Made by a program: the position numbers and the translations under genes
In this document: positions 45,645 to 57,179 of the stretch, in pieces
How positions within the stretch are numbered: the stretch's first letter is position 1
How the letters are laid out: each line of letters begins with the position of its first letter
Notes under the pieces: model-generated
Database searches by the model: none
What the model saw: only the letters and a program-made list of their open reading frames with translations
What the model was told of the DNA's origin: nothing
Source of the DNA: Clitoria ternatea
Taxonomy: Eukaryota; Streptophyta; Magnoliopsida; Fabales; Fabaceae
Reading direction: 5' to 3'
DNA: 64,000 nt
Assembly (NCBI GenBank): GCA_037962975.1
Contig: CM075673.1
Span: 14,864,001 to 14,928,000, forward strand

Positions 45645-46050
45645 ATAGGGTTCGGTGCAATCCTACTACCCATTTCCTGAGGTTCGGTTTAATCCTACAA
45701 CTCAGGTCTTCACCGACGTTCGGCCAAACCTACTAGTCGTACTCGGAGTTCGGTTCAATCCTACAATCCGAGCCTTCACCGGTGTTCAGCCAAACTTACT
45801 AACCGTACCCAAAGTTCGGTTTAATCCTACAATCTGGGCCTTCGAATGGGGTTCGGTGCAATCCTACAACCCATTTCCTGAGGTTCGGTTTAATCCTACA
45901 ACCCAGGTCTTCACCGACGTTCGGCCAAACCTACTAGTCGTACTCGGAGTTCGGTTAAATCCTACAATCCGAGCCTTCACCGGTGTTCAGCCAAACTTAC
46001 TAACCGTACCCAGAGTTCGGTTTAATCCTACAATCTGGGCCTTCGAATGG
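45645..46050. repeat. GTTCGG-type hairpin array in G2, two higher-order copies of about 198 bp
   Basis: Each higher-order copy has four to five sub-units with different arms around the constant spacer. Examples: CCTGAG with CTCAGG (45676-45681, 45701-45706), CTCGGA with TCCGAG (45742-45747, 45767-45772), AATGGG with CCCATT (45845-45850, 45870-45875), CCCAGA with TCTGGG (46009-46014, 46034-46039), CGAC with GTCG and CGGT with ACCG. The plus-strand frame 45655-46092 is open because the higher-order length is divisible by three. It encodes only repeats. Confidence 0.9.
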
Positions 46051-46253
46051 GGTGATTCTCCCAGTTGTACCTTCGAAGAGGTTCATCGCTAACAACGGAT
46101 ACATTGTTAGGATCATCCGTCCTGAAAGTATCTTGTCACAACAGTGTTGTGCATCGAATAAAATCATAAAGACAATGGGTGAATCATTTAGAGTATTTCA
46201 TTAATTATGAATTACAAAAGAGAGAAAGAGAGATGAGTCGGGGTTATGACTCA

Positions 46254-47276
46254 TTAGACCTTCTTGGTAAAACCCGATCTGGATCTGCTCTTATCACTCC
46301 GTTGTAACGTTGGGGATTTCTCTCTTGCCACTGTTGCTTCCAAGTGTATTTCAATGCTCACATACTTGGATGCTTTCCTCCTGAATTCTTCGAAATTCAT
46401 TGGAGGATTCTTTGCCAATGACATGGCAAAAGCAGAGCTTGGTTGCAAAGCTTCTATTGCTATGTGCAATTGAAGTGCTTCTGCCAAGTTTGGAACAGCA
46501 GCTGCTTCCTTGTGAAACCTCTTCAAGAAGTCCTTGAGAGTTTCATGCTCCCCCTGCCTAATCTGAGCCAAGGTATGAGATGTTCTGGGAATATCACTGG
46601 AAATGACAAAGTGATACACAAACGCTGTTGCCATTTCTTCCCATGAGTTAATGGAACCTGATGGTAGCTTCCTGAACCAGCTAAGGGCATCATCAACAAG
46701 AGTCCGAGGGAACATCCTGCACATGACATCTTCATCTGCCCCCAGGTACATGGCTTCGAGTGTATAAGCATCAAGATGCTTAGTAGGATCAGTTTCACCA
46801 CTGTATTTTTCTATAGAGAGAGGTTGAGTAGTCTGTAGGTGCTTAGGGATGCGTACACTCATAAGTCTTCTTGAAAAAGGGACTGTGAGCTTATAAGTTA
46901 CTGGAGAGGCTGTCTTCAGCCTCCTCTTCCCTTTAACAACTCTCTTATCAGAGTCGTGGATCTGTTCCTTCCTTTCAAATATGGGGATATTTGAATACTG
47001 GGGGGTAGAGGATTTTTCTCCCTCGGTTGTGTGATGTGTCCCCTTGATCAGAGACATGGCTCTCTCCTCCACGCTCTTTCTTTCACGTTTCAATTCCATC
47101 AGTTCCTCCCTCAGCTTTCTTATCATCTCATCCTTTAGATTTGGTGCTGAAACCTGCACCATTCTTCTTGAACTTTCCACAGGCGACTCGAGAGCTAAGT
47201 TCCTGTTCACTGGTTGTTCCTGGGCAGTGATGTCTTCCACGTGCCCATCTGGTTGGTTTCTCCCATTGCCTTTCAT
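46254..47276 (-). CDS. gag: G2 gag, C-terminally truncated
   Basis: 340 codons without interruption, from MKGNGRNQPDG. A hydrophilic charged N-terminus (EELMELKRERKSVEERAMS) precedes the gag domain at about 150-320: YSGETDPTKHLDAY, MFPRTLVDDALSWFRKLPSG, FLKRFHKEAAAVPNL, FEEFRRKASKYVSIEIHLEA. It ends at a TGA soon after, so the zinc-finger region and protease of the G1 protein are absent. An intact gag core beside deleted pol is the arrangement expected of an element using enzymes in trans. It could package RNA only if the missing nucleic-acid-binding part is dispensable. Confidence 0.85.
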   Translation of the reverse strand: MKGNGRNQPDGHVEDITAQEQPVNRNLALESPVESSRRMVQVSAPNLKDEMIRKLREELMELKRERKSVEERAMSLIKGTHHTTEGEKSSTPQYSNIPIFERKEQIHDSDKRVVKGKRRLKTASPVTYKLTVPFSRRLMSVRIPKHLQTTQPLSIEKYSGETDPTKHLDAYTLEAMYLGADEDVMCRMFPRTLVDDALSWFRKLPSGSINSWEEMATAFVYHFVISSDIPRTSHTLAQIRQGEHETLKDFLKRFHKEAAAVPNLAEALQLHIAIEALQPSSAFAMSLAKNPPMNFEEFRRKASKYVSIEIHLEATVAREKSPTLQRSDKSRSRSGFTKKV

Positions 47277-47343
47277 AATAAGAGACCAAACTTCTTAAAC
47301 GAGAGGTGGGAATAACTTTAACGTGTCCCACCGGGCGTGCCAA

Positions 47344-48011
47344 TGATCTGTCCTGAACCGGGGTCTAGAGATCCGGACTCAAGTCAATCACAAACAGTAT
47401 GTAAATACCGTATAGGAGACCGGATGTATGAGTATCCGGTATGAGTATCCGTTGTCCTTGAGCAGAGAGAACGGACTGGGCGTCCCAGAGGTCCTTCACA
47501 CCGACCTAACGCGTTGAAGTGGGCGAATGGTGGTGTCACCTGCAAAGATTCTCCGACGCTCAAGTCAGTGATGATATTCCAAGTAAGGAATGTATTTCAG
47601 AGAGTAATTGTTCATCAGAACAGTTGAAGATCCTTCACTTCATTAATGAAATGAGTTCATATACCTGATTGGCTTGTTTTACGAGGACTCGTTAGTGGGG
47701 AACCACTAACTCCCATTAGCATTATTTTATTGCGCACTTACCAGCATGATTGGGTCAAGTGGCTATTTTATATTGAGCATGGAGAATATAGACTAGGATT
47801 AGGGAACAAGTTGACCATCCCCGTGAGCAGAATTTGGCTCGTAGTGCAGGGAATTATTAATCGATCCCTGTAGCAATAATCCTTGTCTTTAGCGCAGTGA
47901 CGTGTGTGTTGTCCGGTGTCATGGTGTTATCCTGAACAACCGGTATAGGGAGAACGCCTGATACGGAATTACAGTCCGGATGTATACCGATGACACCGGT
48001 TACACGTTGAT
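47344..48011 (-). repeat. 5' LTR of G2, truncated
   Basis: 668 bp, matching 41568-42235. It stops within the CACGTTGAT motif and passes into copia C1 sequence. Confidence 0.9.
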
Positions 48012-48318
48012 ACCTCCAAGCCAAGAAAATATTTCAAGGTGCCAAGATCCTTGATGCCAAAAGCTGTGTGAAGTTGGTGCTTAATGAAATTAAAACTAGA
48101 CAGTGAATCACCAACTAGGATTATATCATCAGCATAAACTAACAAAGCCAAAAAATAATCAAAGATGCGTTTGAGGAAGAGGGAATGGTCTGATTGTGCC
48201 TGAATTAAACCTTCATGAATGAGAAAATCAGTCAACTTCTCATGCCAACTTCTACTAGCTTGCTTCAGGCCATAAAGAGACTTGAGTAACTTGCATACAT
48301 CGGTGGATCTTGCTAGAT
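48012..48318 (-). pseudogene. Copia C1 RT core (YADD part)
   Basis: The minus strand encodes SLYGLKQASRSWHEKL, LVYADDIILVG (YADD active site), HTAFGIKDLGTLKYF and LGLEV, then ends at G2. It is in the same frame as the RT start at 49598 once the intervening solo LTR and one target-site copy are ignored. Confidence 0.88.
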
Positions 48319-48323
48319 GATTC

Positions 48324-49592
48324 TGTTAGGGAATCCCATTAGGGTCAGGCAGCGGAAACACAAAGGATTCCCAAAAGAATTGCAAACACAAATGTCTCAA
48401 GGCATTATGCTAAATTAAAATTTTTAATTAGGGTTTACCTCTTGTAGACGCAGAACGAGTTCCTTGATCGAAACAATTGTAGCTTCGCCCTTAGGAGTCC
48501 ACACGAGCACTCCCACCAGAAAAATAGAGCTCGGAATGCTAATACGGAAATTTGTTTATGGTCTAATTTCTGAGCAGCAGCCTATGAGCATCTCATGCTC
48601 TATATATAGGCTTAGGTATTGACCTGAGCTCTCATTAAACATTAGGATCTTGACTCATTCTAAATGAGTTAGGCCCAAATAGTTTTATTTTCAGTCCAAC
48701 TAAAATAAAACTATCCTCTGGTGGGCTTACTCTATGTATGTGACCCTATAGGTAAAATATTCGGTTATATTAATAATAACCTATTTTATTATTAATATAA
48801 AATAAGAGCGGTATCTAGCAATACATCATTATGTCTGAATATTATTTATCATCGACATGACCTATAAGTGATAATTATTTTATATATTTATTCCTTTTGT
48901 CACGATATCTAATTGGGCCCAAGGCGTGGTCATCGTCATCCTTGTATGGCCCAATTCATTTTACTTGACACCAGAGTAGACTTTACAGAATAAATATCTA
49001 ATATTTATTCGTCCTAGCATGGCCATGCATTTTGTTAGTCTCACTCCATCAAGTGGCCTATAGATATCACTCCTGTCACATAGGAGAGACAAATTCCATC
49101 TACATCACTCACATCCCTCTGCATAATTTGTCTATTGCCTAATCACAATCTTTATGGTCATCTTATTACAAATAACGTTTGATTGTATTAAAACAATAAA
49201 CTCCTAATGTAGGAATCGTAGTGACTTCAGGTCGAAAGACTGTATACCATTATCACATTGAGAACCGTTTATGACACTCATGTAACGATCCATCCAACGT
49301 TCTTATAGTGGGTCGATCCAGTACAACATTACACTTAATATGTACCCGTGTAAAGACTTGATATCATATATCCATGATTTGTGAGATCAAATCATCAGTA
49401 CATTCACACACTAATCTTAATGTATTTACATGTCCCCATGTAAATACTTGATTAGGGACATTTTAGGAATAATTCTTATATGACCTATTATTTCAGGATA
49501 AATAGTATTAAAATTAGTCTAAAACTAAAAATACTAATTTTATTGATAAGTTAAAATTGATACATTAATAGCTCGTAGTGCATACACCAACA
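48324..49592. mobile_element. Solo LTR, 1269 bp, target duplication GATTC
   Basis: Starts TGTTAGGGAATCCC and ends CACCAACA, with GATTC on both sides (48319-48323 and 49593-49597). It splits the C1 RT coding region cleanly. The interior is AT-rich, non-coding and lacks retrotransposon genes. It shares its last 570 bp or so with the fragment at 9945-10558. Confidence 0.93.
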
Positions 49593-49597
49593 GATTC

Positions 49598-50757
49598 GTG
49601 CCATCAGGGATAGTCGTGTATACATCTTCCTTGAGGTCACCATGCAAAAAAGCATTGTTGACATCAAGTTGGTGGACTGCCCAGCCATTGATGGAAGCCA
49701 AAGCAAGGAGAGTGTGAATAGTGGTCATCTTAACCATAGGAGAGACGATCTCCAAGAAATCTAATCCTTCAACTTGTGTGTAACCCTTAGCTATAAGGCA
49801 GGCTTTATACCTTTCAATGCTGCCATCAGCATGCCTCTTTATTTTATAAACCCATTTGCTACCTGTGAGATGAACATGTGGTGGACAAGGGACAATCTCC
49901 CAAGTTTGGTTCTAATTTAGGGCCTGAAACTCCTTGTTCATAGCATCTTGCCATTCTGTGAGATGACATGCTTCTTGATACGAAGAAGGTTCAGAAAGAG
50001 TATCAAGTGAAGTGGTGTAGGCTAAGTGATGAGATGAAAGATGAGTGTAGTTGATATAACTGGTGATAGGGTAGTGATATATGGAGGAAGAAAAGTTGTT
50101 ACAGTGATAATCGGTCAAGTATGAGGGTGGTCTTTTTTGGCCAGTAGGTCTGGTGGAAGGAAAGGTAGGTGCGTTGTGAATGGATTCTGGTGAGATTGGG
50201 GTAGGTAAGGGGTAAAAGGTTCAGGTGTTGCAGGTTCAGGTACTGGGGAACACTCTAGGTCATTGTTAGAAAGAATTGAAGAATCTGACTTTGTAGATGA
50301 TGTGGTCCAAGAGGTGGTAGCATACCTCCAAGAGGAGAGTGGTAAAATATGTTTATATGGTAGGAATCTCTCATAAAATATCACATGTCTTAAAGTGTGA
50401 ATGGCTTGAGTCCTTAGGTCTAGGGTTACAAACCCTTTTGTGCCAATTTTGTAGCCCAGAAAAACTGATGGAGCAGATTTGGCATCAAACTTGTTTCTGT
50501 TACTTTCAAGAGTGGAGACATAGCACAAGGATCCAAAGACTTTGAGATCCCTCAAATTTGGTAAGGCACCAATTAACAACTGAAATGGGCAGTTATTGAG
50601 AAGGATGGGTGAAGGAACTCTATTGATGAGGAAGACAACATGTAAAATGGAATAGGACCAATACATTTTTGGTAATCCTGACTATATCATCATTGCTCTT
50701 GCCACAGACAAAATATGCCGGTGCTTCATCTCCACCCGAGCATTTTGTTCAGACTAA
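49598..50757 (-). pseudogene. Copia C1 integrase end and RT start
   Basis: The minus strand reads QNARVEMKHRHIL, the integrase C-terminus (SYSILHVVFLINRVPSPIL, GSLCYVSTL, SVFLGYKIGTKGFV), a variable linker, then RT (EACHLTEWQDAMNKEFQAL, SKWVYKIKRHADGSIERYKA, HQLDVNNAFLHGDL with the first catalytic Asp). In-frame stops occur near 50683 and 49905. A small frame shift separates the integrase tail (ending 50115) from the RT start. The integrase catalytic core, protease and gag of C1 are missing. Confidence 0.87.
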
Positions 50758-51928
50758 TTTACCTCCTCTAATTCAGATTCATCTGAACTTACTTCAGATT
50801 ATGAATTTGTTTTAACCATAAGGCCGATTTGAGCAGACTCGGTTTCTTTTTCAGACTTACTTGTGCTGGTTGAATCTTCATCATCCTAAGTGATGAGTCC
50901 TTTTTGCTTTTTAAAGAATTTCTTTTTCTCTTCTATCTTTACGATCTTTGTTCAGAAGAGGGCATTATGCCTTAATGTGTCCTAGTTTTCTGTAGTTAAA
51001 ACATTCTAAAACAGATTTGTCAATCTTAAACTTAAATGAACTTTTTCCTTTAGGTTCTTTTTTATTGAACTTTCTAGCTCCACATTTCTTCTTTTTTAGA
51101 ATTCTGTGGAATCTTTTAGTGACAAGGGCCAGCTCTTTATCAGTGTCCTTATCTTCTTCATCAGATGCAACATTTGAGCTAGTTGACTCCTCAACTCTAG
51201 GCTCCTTGCATCTCCTAGAGGTTTCTTCAGTCTTTAGGGCAATGTTCTTGGAAGATGAAGGCTTTGACACTTCCTTCTGGTTGAGCTTCAGCTCATAAAC
51301 TCTTAGAACTCTAAGAAGTTCATCCAGAGTAAGAGTGTCGAGGTCCTTAGCTTCCTCTAATATAGCACATTTGGCATCAAACTTTTCTGGTGGACATCCC
51401 AAAAGTTTTACATTGATGTCTTTAGTGGAAGGCGTGGATCCCAGGGCCTTAAGCTCATTCATTAGGGTCTAAAATCTTTCAAACATTTGGTCAACGAACT
51501 CATGATCCTCCATTCTGAAGTTATCATACTTCTTGGTCACAAGAATTTTCTTTGAACGCTTAACATTTGAGGTTCCTTCGTAGTTGTACTGAAGGGCATC
51601 CCAGATCTCCTTTGCAATTTTATAGCTTTAAACCTTATTGTATTTAGAATTACTTAGAGCACAGATTAGAAGAAATCTAACTGTAGCATATTGACTCCAT
51701 CTTCTTGAAGTTAGCAGTGGACCATTTATCTTCAAGAACTAATTTTCCTTCACTGTCTGTAGGAGTTGGTTCATCACCTCTTGTGATTATTCTTCATAGA
51801 GCATATTGTGTAGACTTGATAAACATTTCCATCCTGTCTTTCCAGTAAGAGTAGTCTTCACCAAGGTAAACAGGCTGTCTGTTCACGGATGAACCTTTTG
51901 TAGTAATCTGATCATGAGAAAAGGCCAT
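50757..51928 (-). pseudogene. gag: Gag of a second copia element, C2
   Basis: The minus strand starts MAFSHDQITTKGSSVNRQPV, then LGEDYSYWKDRMEMFIKS. Stops are at about 51815, 51635 and 51470. It continues in a gag/UBN2-like region (MNELKALGSTPSTKD.., FDAKCAILEEAKDLDTLTLDEL) and a lysine-rich linker. The degenerate zinc knuckle reads CFNYRKLGHIKA, stop, C: the second Cys is Tyr and the position before the last Cys is a stop. The end near 50757 abuts C1 integrase. Confidence 0.8.
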
Positions 51929-51973
51929 GGATCTGGATCCTTTTTACTCGTGAAAGTAATTAACCCGAAAGGA

Positions 51974-51990
51974 CAAACTTTGATACCAAT
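51974..51990 (-). other. Primer binding site of C2
   Basis: On the minus strand TTGGTATCAAAGTTTGT directly follows the LTR end. It resembles the TGGTATCAGAGC initiator-methionine tRNA site usual in copia. Confidence 0.75.
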
Positions 51991-53271
51991 TGATGGTACA
52001 CAGTTAGACTTGGAATGGGGTTGAATAAGTGTTAAGCTTTTTTTCAAAACCTTTTACAGCAACTCAACATGTTAGAGATGGTTAAATAAATTTACAGACC
52101 AAAGAAGAATAGAGAATCACACAGCGAAATTATCCTGGTTCACTTCCATTGCAGAAGCTACGTTTAGTCCCTTCAAACCAAAGGATTTTTACAATTGTAA
52201 AAAACACCTTTACAATATCTGCACTAGCCCAATGCAACAAGTATTCTTAACTCCAACTACTTCTAGCTTATAACCCAAGTATTGTTTCAAAGAGCCACTC
52301 CTGGCTACGGACACTCAAGTATTCTTTCAAAAGCCTCTTCAGGCCACAGGTGTTTCCCACACTAGCAGACTCTGACAATACACCAGATCTTACAAAAAGT
52401 AATGATAAAGAGTTTTAATGTTACAACAGATAACTCAACGTACAAGAATATAAAGTAATAACACAGGTACATTAAGCTACAGACTACTATAAGTTAAGGT
52501 CTGCTAGAAGCAGGACTACAAAGAAGACTTAAGTAGTGAAATACAAGAACTTAGAAACTTTTAGAAAAAGTCCTTCAGACTTTTGGTTTCTGAGAGAGAT
52601 CAAAGAGAGTTGAATGATGAGGCAAAAAGTCTTTATTGAATTTCAAAGCTTCTTGTATTTGTAATCCTTCATGTAATAGTCGTTGATTCATCTTGAATTA
52701 TGTTGTTCTTCTCAGGGATTATACTGTCAACGAGTACACAAACATGCTTTAGAATTAATTCCTTAAATGGATTGCCTCAATGGTCTTCAACACAAGATCC
52801 ATTTTGTTTGTCTTCTTTGAGTAAGCAAGTACATCTTCATAGCAAATGACCTTAGGCTATCTGTTTTGTGTAGGTTCAGCTTTTGCTGACACATGGGAAT
52901 ATGCAAGGCAATTTTCTTGATATACGCAAGCAAGCTTTCAACTTTTCCATTAATTGGCTTTTTTATCATAAGTATAAATTATGATATGAAAGTTCATGCA
53001 GCTCCTGGTTTGGAAAGGAAGATCCTTTACGCGTGTTGAAACATAAGAGAGAAGACTTCATCTTGAGGTTTGTAACTTCACAAAGGCTTAATAGATTTGA
53101 AGTCTTTAGAGAGTGCAGACTCTTCTCTATATGAACACATTTGATTTTTACGGACTCTCCTATTCTTTGCAATTGGAGATCTACGAACTTCTTATCACAC
53201 TTGAACATAATAAAGATAAACAAGCGTACAAACTTCACTTTAGCTAAGAGTCTTAATGTATATTATTAACA
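51991..53271 (-). repeat. 5' LTR of C2, about 1281 bp
   Basis: In plus orientation it starts TGATGGTACACAG at 51991 and ends ATTATTAACA at 53271. On the minus strand that end reads TGTTAATAATATAC. The inner edge is fixed by the primer site. The outer edge is inferred from the TG start only, because the partner LTR and target duplication are not in the window. Confidence 0.65.
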
Positions 53272-54318
53272 AATCATATGGGGTTTAGACTTCTTAGTCT
53301 TAAGTTCAGACTTGATTCTAACCGTGAATATGGACCCAATGCAACACTATACTAATCTAATGTTCAATGCACAACCTAAGAAGGGTAGAGACAAAAGAAA
53401 TGCACAAAAAATCCCTAATAGGGAAAATTAAACATAAATGGAGGGATACACGAAGCATTATTTAAGTCTCCATACGCATCATCAGCAGGATGGGAATTAA
53501 ATTTATAACACCTTTGAGGAGAGCAAAAATCCACCTAAGGATGGACATATGAGGTCTCGTGGGTTCCATCAAAAAATGAAAATTTGAATCATCCAAATTC
53601 TGCTACTTCAAAGAAAATTTGTATATCAAAGACTTAGAGAAGAATGAGAATATCCAAGGATAAAAAAGTCGTGAGGATTTCATCATCAGTTGATAGAAGT
53701 TAGGAAATGAAGCAAAACAAATGTTATTAGAAAAGAGAAAGCATGAGGTACTTCAAATATGCATATGTTTTGAAAGTGGAGAGAAACATATACATTAAAA
53801 ATTTGTTAGATAAAATAACTATGTTTAGGAAAGAAGTCTATTTTATTAGTTTGTATTGTTATTTAAAAAACTACTTAAAATAGTTTTTTTTAGCTTATAG
53901 GCTTAGAATTTATATTTTACACTTTTATCCTTGTTAATATATCTTTTTTTTAAAAATATACTCATATTTATTTTCAAAAAGGATATATCATTTATGTCAT
54001 TTACATTTAATAACTACTTTTATCAAATATATTTATATTATTTACATTTATGAAACATTTCTAAATTTATTTTAAATAATATTTGACATGTGTTAGTGTC
54101 TCATACACTGTTCATGTTATTTTATTTTTTAAATACAATAATTTATATGTGATTGATTTATAATACATATGATTAATTATAAAAATATTATAGTATTTTT
54201 TAAAAAAAACTAACAAATTCTAATTGCATTACTATTATCACCTTAATTCTTATATTCCTTTATTTTTGTCTCTATAATGTTTTCCTATAAATATCTTTCA
54301 TCTTCTTTATATTTCACC
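53272..54318. other. No gene recognised
   Basis: AT-rich flanking DNA to the right of the nest. I found no continuation of the dehydrogenase exon at 24295 here. Confidence 0.5.
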
Positions 54319-57179
54319 TGTAACACCCCTATTTTTATTTTAATTTATTACAGAAAATTTTATATTAAAATCCTGATGGAATTTGACCATAGACCTTTAA
54401 AAGTTTTTTATTAGTATATTTTTTAGAATTTATTTTTAAAAAAGTTAAAAAAATAATTTTTAAAAGAAAAACAAAAAGAATGAAAATCACTATTTGCACC
54501 CCTTAAATTACTATTTGCACCACCCCCTAAATTGCTATTCGCCCCTCCAAAATTGTTATTCGCACCACTGTGCGTTTCTAAAATTTTCAAACTTTGCACA
54601 GTAACCTATATGAAAATTTCAAATTTTACACAGTACTTTTATAATAAAATATTCAAATGTACAATAACTTATTTTGCTATAAATAGAGGGACGAGACAAC
54701 GTGTTTTTCACTGAAAATTGAAAAGTTTGTAGTGTTGGGAGGAGAGTGCTAAGTGAAGAGAGGAAGATATTTTTCAAAAGAAAGAGGTTCTGCTAAAATT
54801 CTAAGGTAAGAATACCTTTCTTTTATATTTTTTAGGGTTATTTTCATATCGTTTTTAGAAATCTATTATTATACTCGAAATAATATTATTTTAAGTTACT
54901 ATTCTGAATATTAAAATACTATTTCAATAGTAAATTACTATTCAAATAGTAAATTACTATTTACTATTACTATTTACCTTCACTATTTACATTTTACTAT
55001 TTACTGTTATTATTCACATTTTACTATTTACTGTTACTATTCATAATTTACTATTTACCATTACTATTCACGATTTACTATTTACTATTACTATTCACTA
55101 TTCACTATTCAAAATTTACCATTTCTGTTTTAAGTATAAATCTTAATTTTTATCTTGTAACTATATTAAAATGAAATTGGTATGTTTTAGAACTCAGAGA
55201 CAAGATGTGTACGGATCTTCGATAACGAATCAAGATACAAGAGGTAAGGGGGAGTGAGATAAGAATATAATATGAAAAGACATAAGAATAATGGGAGAAG
55301 TCTCCTACTCCTTTTAAATTTAATAATAATATTATTTTAAAATATTAACTTTTTAACTTAAAATTTATATTAAATATCTGATGTAACTAACTCTAAAATA
55401 CCTATGCAAATACCTGGATAACCTATGCGAACTGGACTGAACCTATACAAGGACTTGGATTATTATGACCTGTATGGACTGAACTATACCTATGCGAGGA
55501 TTGGACTATATGTACCTACATAGACCCATGCAAGGAATGGACTATAAAGACTCAAAATCAATCTTATTAATCTAAATAACCATTAAGAATTGAATTACAT
55601 TTATGAGTGATATTTAATTTATTTGAATTGTTTATAATTGATAATATTTGATTTTGATTGATATTTAATTGTGCTTAATAATATTTGATGTGATTGATGA
55701 TATTTAGTTATGATTGATAATGCTTGATTTTGATTAATGATTTTGTGATGTGGAGTTTGAGCATATAGCGAGCATGACGGAAAGCTAAAACTCAGTAAGA
55801 ATTTCTTACCTTACTCTTTAAATTTTTATTACTTTAAATCTTTTCTTCTTAGAAATTATTTTTTTTAACTTTACTTTCAATATTTAGAATAAAAAAATAG
55901 TATTTATTTTAGAAAGAAGACATTTTATGAAAATTTATTTATAACAATTTGAGATAATTAAATCTTGAATTAAAGAAAAATTTTATAATTTTAAGTATTT
56001 TTGGTTAATGATTCAAAGATTATTCTCTTTTAATAAAATAAAATTTTTAAAAGAAAATTATTTTATTTTTCCAACTTAATAACTAAAGATTTTTGGAAAT
56101 AATTGAGAATTTGATCTTGTTAAGATTTAATTTGAGAAAGATTATGTAAAGTTTTATATGAGAAAGTTTTGAGATATTTAAGGCTTAGAAACTCAATTTC
56201 AATGAGATTGAAAACTGTACCAAATTTATTTGTGGGACAGAAATTCAGAGAATTGAGAACATGTACAGTTTATTGAAATGATGTTGTAAATCTTTAAGGT
56301 ATTTAATAATTGAGTTTCTAAAAGCTTTAACCAATTAAATACACGAGTAATTCATGCATCATAAATCATTAAAGTGAAACAAAATGATATTGTCTGAGGA
56401 CGGATTATAGAAACCGATGATACATTAGAGGAGGCTTAATTACGAGCCTTGGGATGAGAGGGTGTGAAAGAGTGTTTTAGGGGACCTGAGGTAGCTCCCT
56501 AGTGTTGGGTACTTTCACAATAAAAACTTTCTCAATCTGACTAGTCTCTAAGTGTTTCCATGTCAGTTGAGCTGTTCATATTATTATTATCCGGACTTAT
56601 GGAACATTGTAAACTCCTGGTTGGCCTAGCGCAAATTAAAATTTAAGGGCCCACATATATAGGTAAGTTATGATGAAGATATTGCATAACATTCATGCAT
56701 TCATAATTGATTGTGTATCTGATTATGACTGATATTATTATGTATTGGTTTGTGAAAACCTTTTGTTGCTTCTATCTTATTCGAGAATATTATATTCTGT
56801 TTCTCATTCCTTTCTCCGTGTTTTTGTTTCATATGTTTTAAATTGATGGTTCAGAGGGAAGGATCGAAGAATCTCGGCAGTAAATATAGTGCGTTCTAGA
56901 AAGGGAGCTCGGTATGAATACCGTGGTCCAATGAATAAATAAAGTTATTAAGTAACCGCTTCTGGGCGATGGAGTTTCATCTCTTTCTTATAATGTTTAA
57001 TATTTATTTTCTTCGGATGAATATAAAATTACTTTATAAAGTTTTAATAATATTTATAAGGTATTTCAGAAATGTTGTATGTAATTTATTCCGATAGTTT
57101 CTTTTTAACAATTATTTTTTTAGTAAAAAAAAATATGAATTTTTCTAGTATTTATTAAGGTGTAACAGAGGATGTTACA
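54319..57179. mobile_element. Solo LTR, 2861 bp, degenerate target duplication
   Basis: Starts TGTAACACCCC and ends GAGGATGTTACA, which are inverted copies with few mismatches. The flanks TCACC (54314-54318) and TCATC (57180-57184) match at four of five bases. Internal features: TACTATTTGCACC-type repeats at 54490-54560, a long imperfect ACTATTTACTATT microsatellite (54900-55130), and repeated CCTATGCGA..TGGACT motifs (55400-55550). Non-coding. The ends place it near the TGTAACATCC-type LTR at 19516, but the interiors are unlike. Confidence 0.75.

Larger units (their letters stand above)
41568..48011 (-). mobile_element. Gag-only Tat-lineage element G2, deletion derivative of a G1-like element
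   Basis: The left LTR 41568-42296 is full length (729 bp). The right LTR 47344-48011 lacks its last 61 bp. The primer site is at 47326-47343. The interior is colinear with G1 but lacks both antisense genes (only the 3' end of gene 1 remains) and all of pol and protease. Gag is open. By eye the LTRs differ at about 7 of 668 positions, fewer than in G1. The right LTR runs straight into copia C1 with the RT C-terminus (about 70 codons) missing, so a deletion removed the LTR end and flanking copia DNA. Confidence 0.88.

Noticed and set aside
45655..46092. 145-codon open frame on the plus strand
   Set aside because: It translates the GTTCGG repeat. It is open because the higher-order repeat length is a multiple of three.
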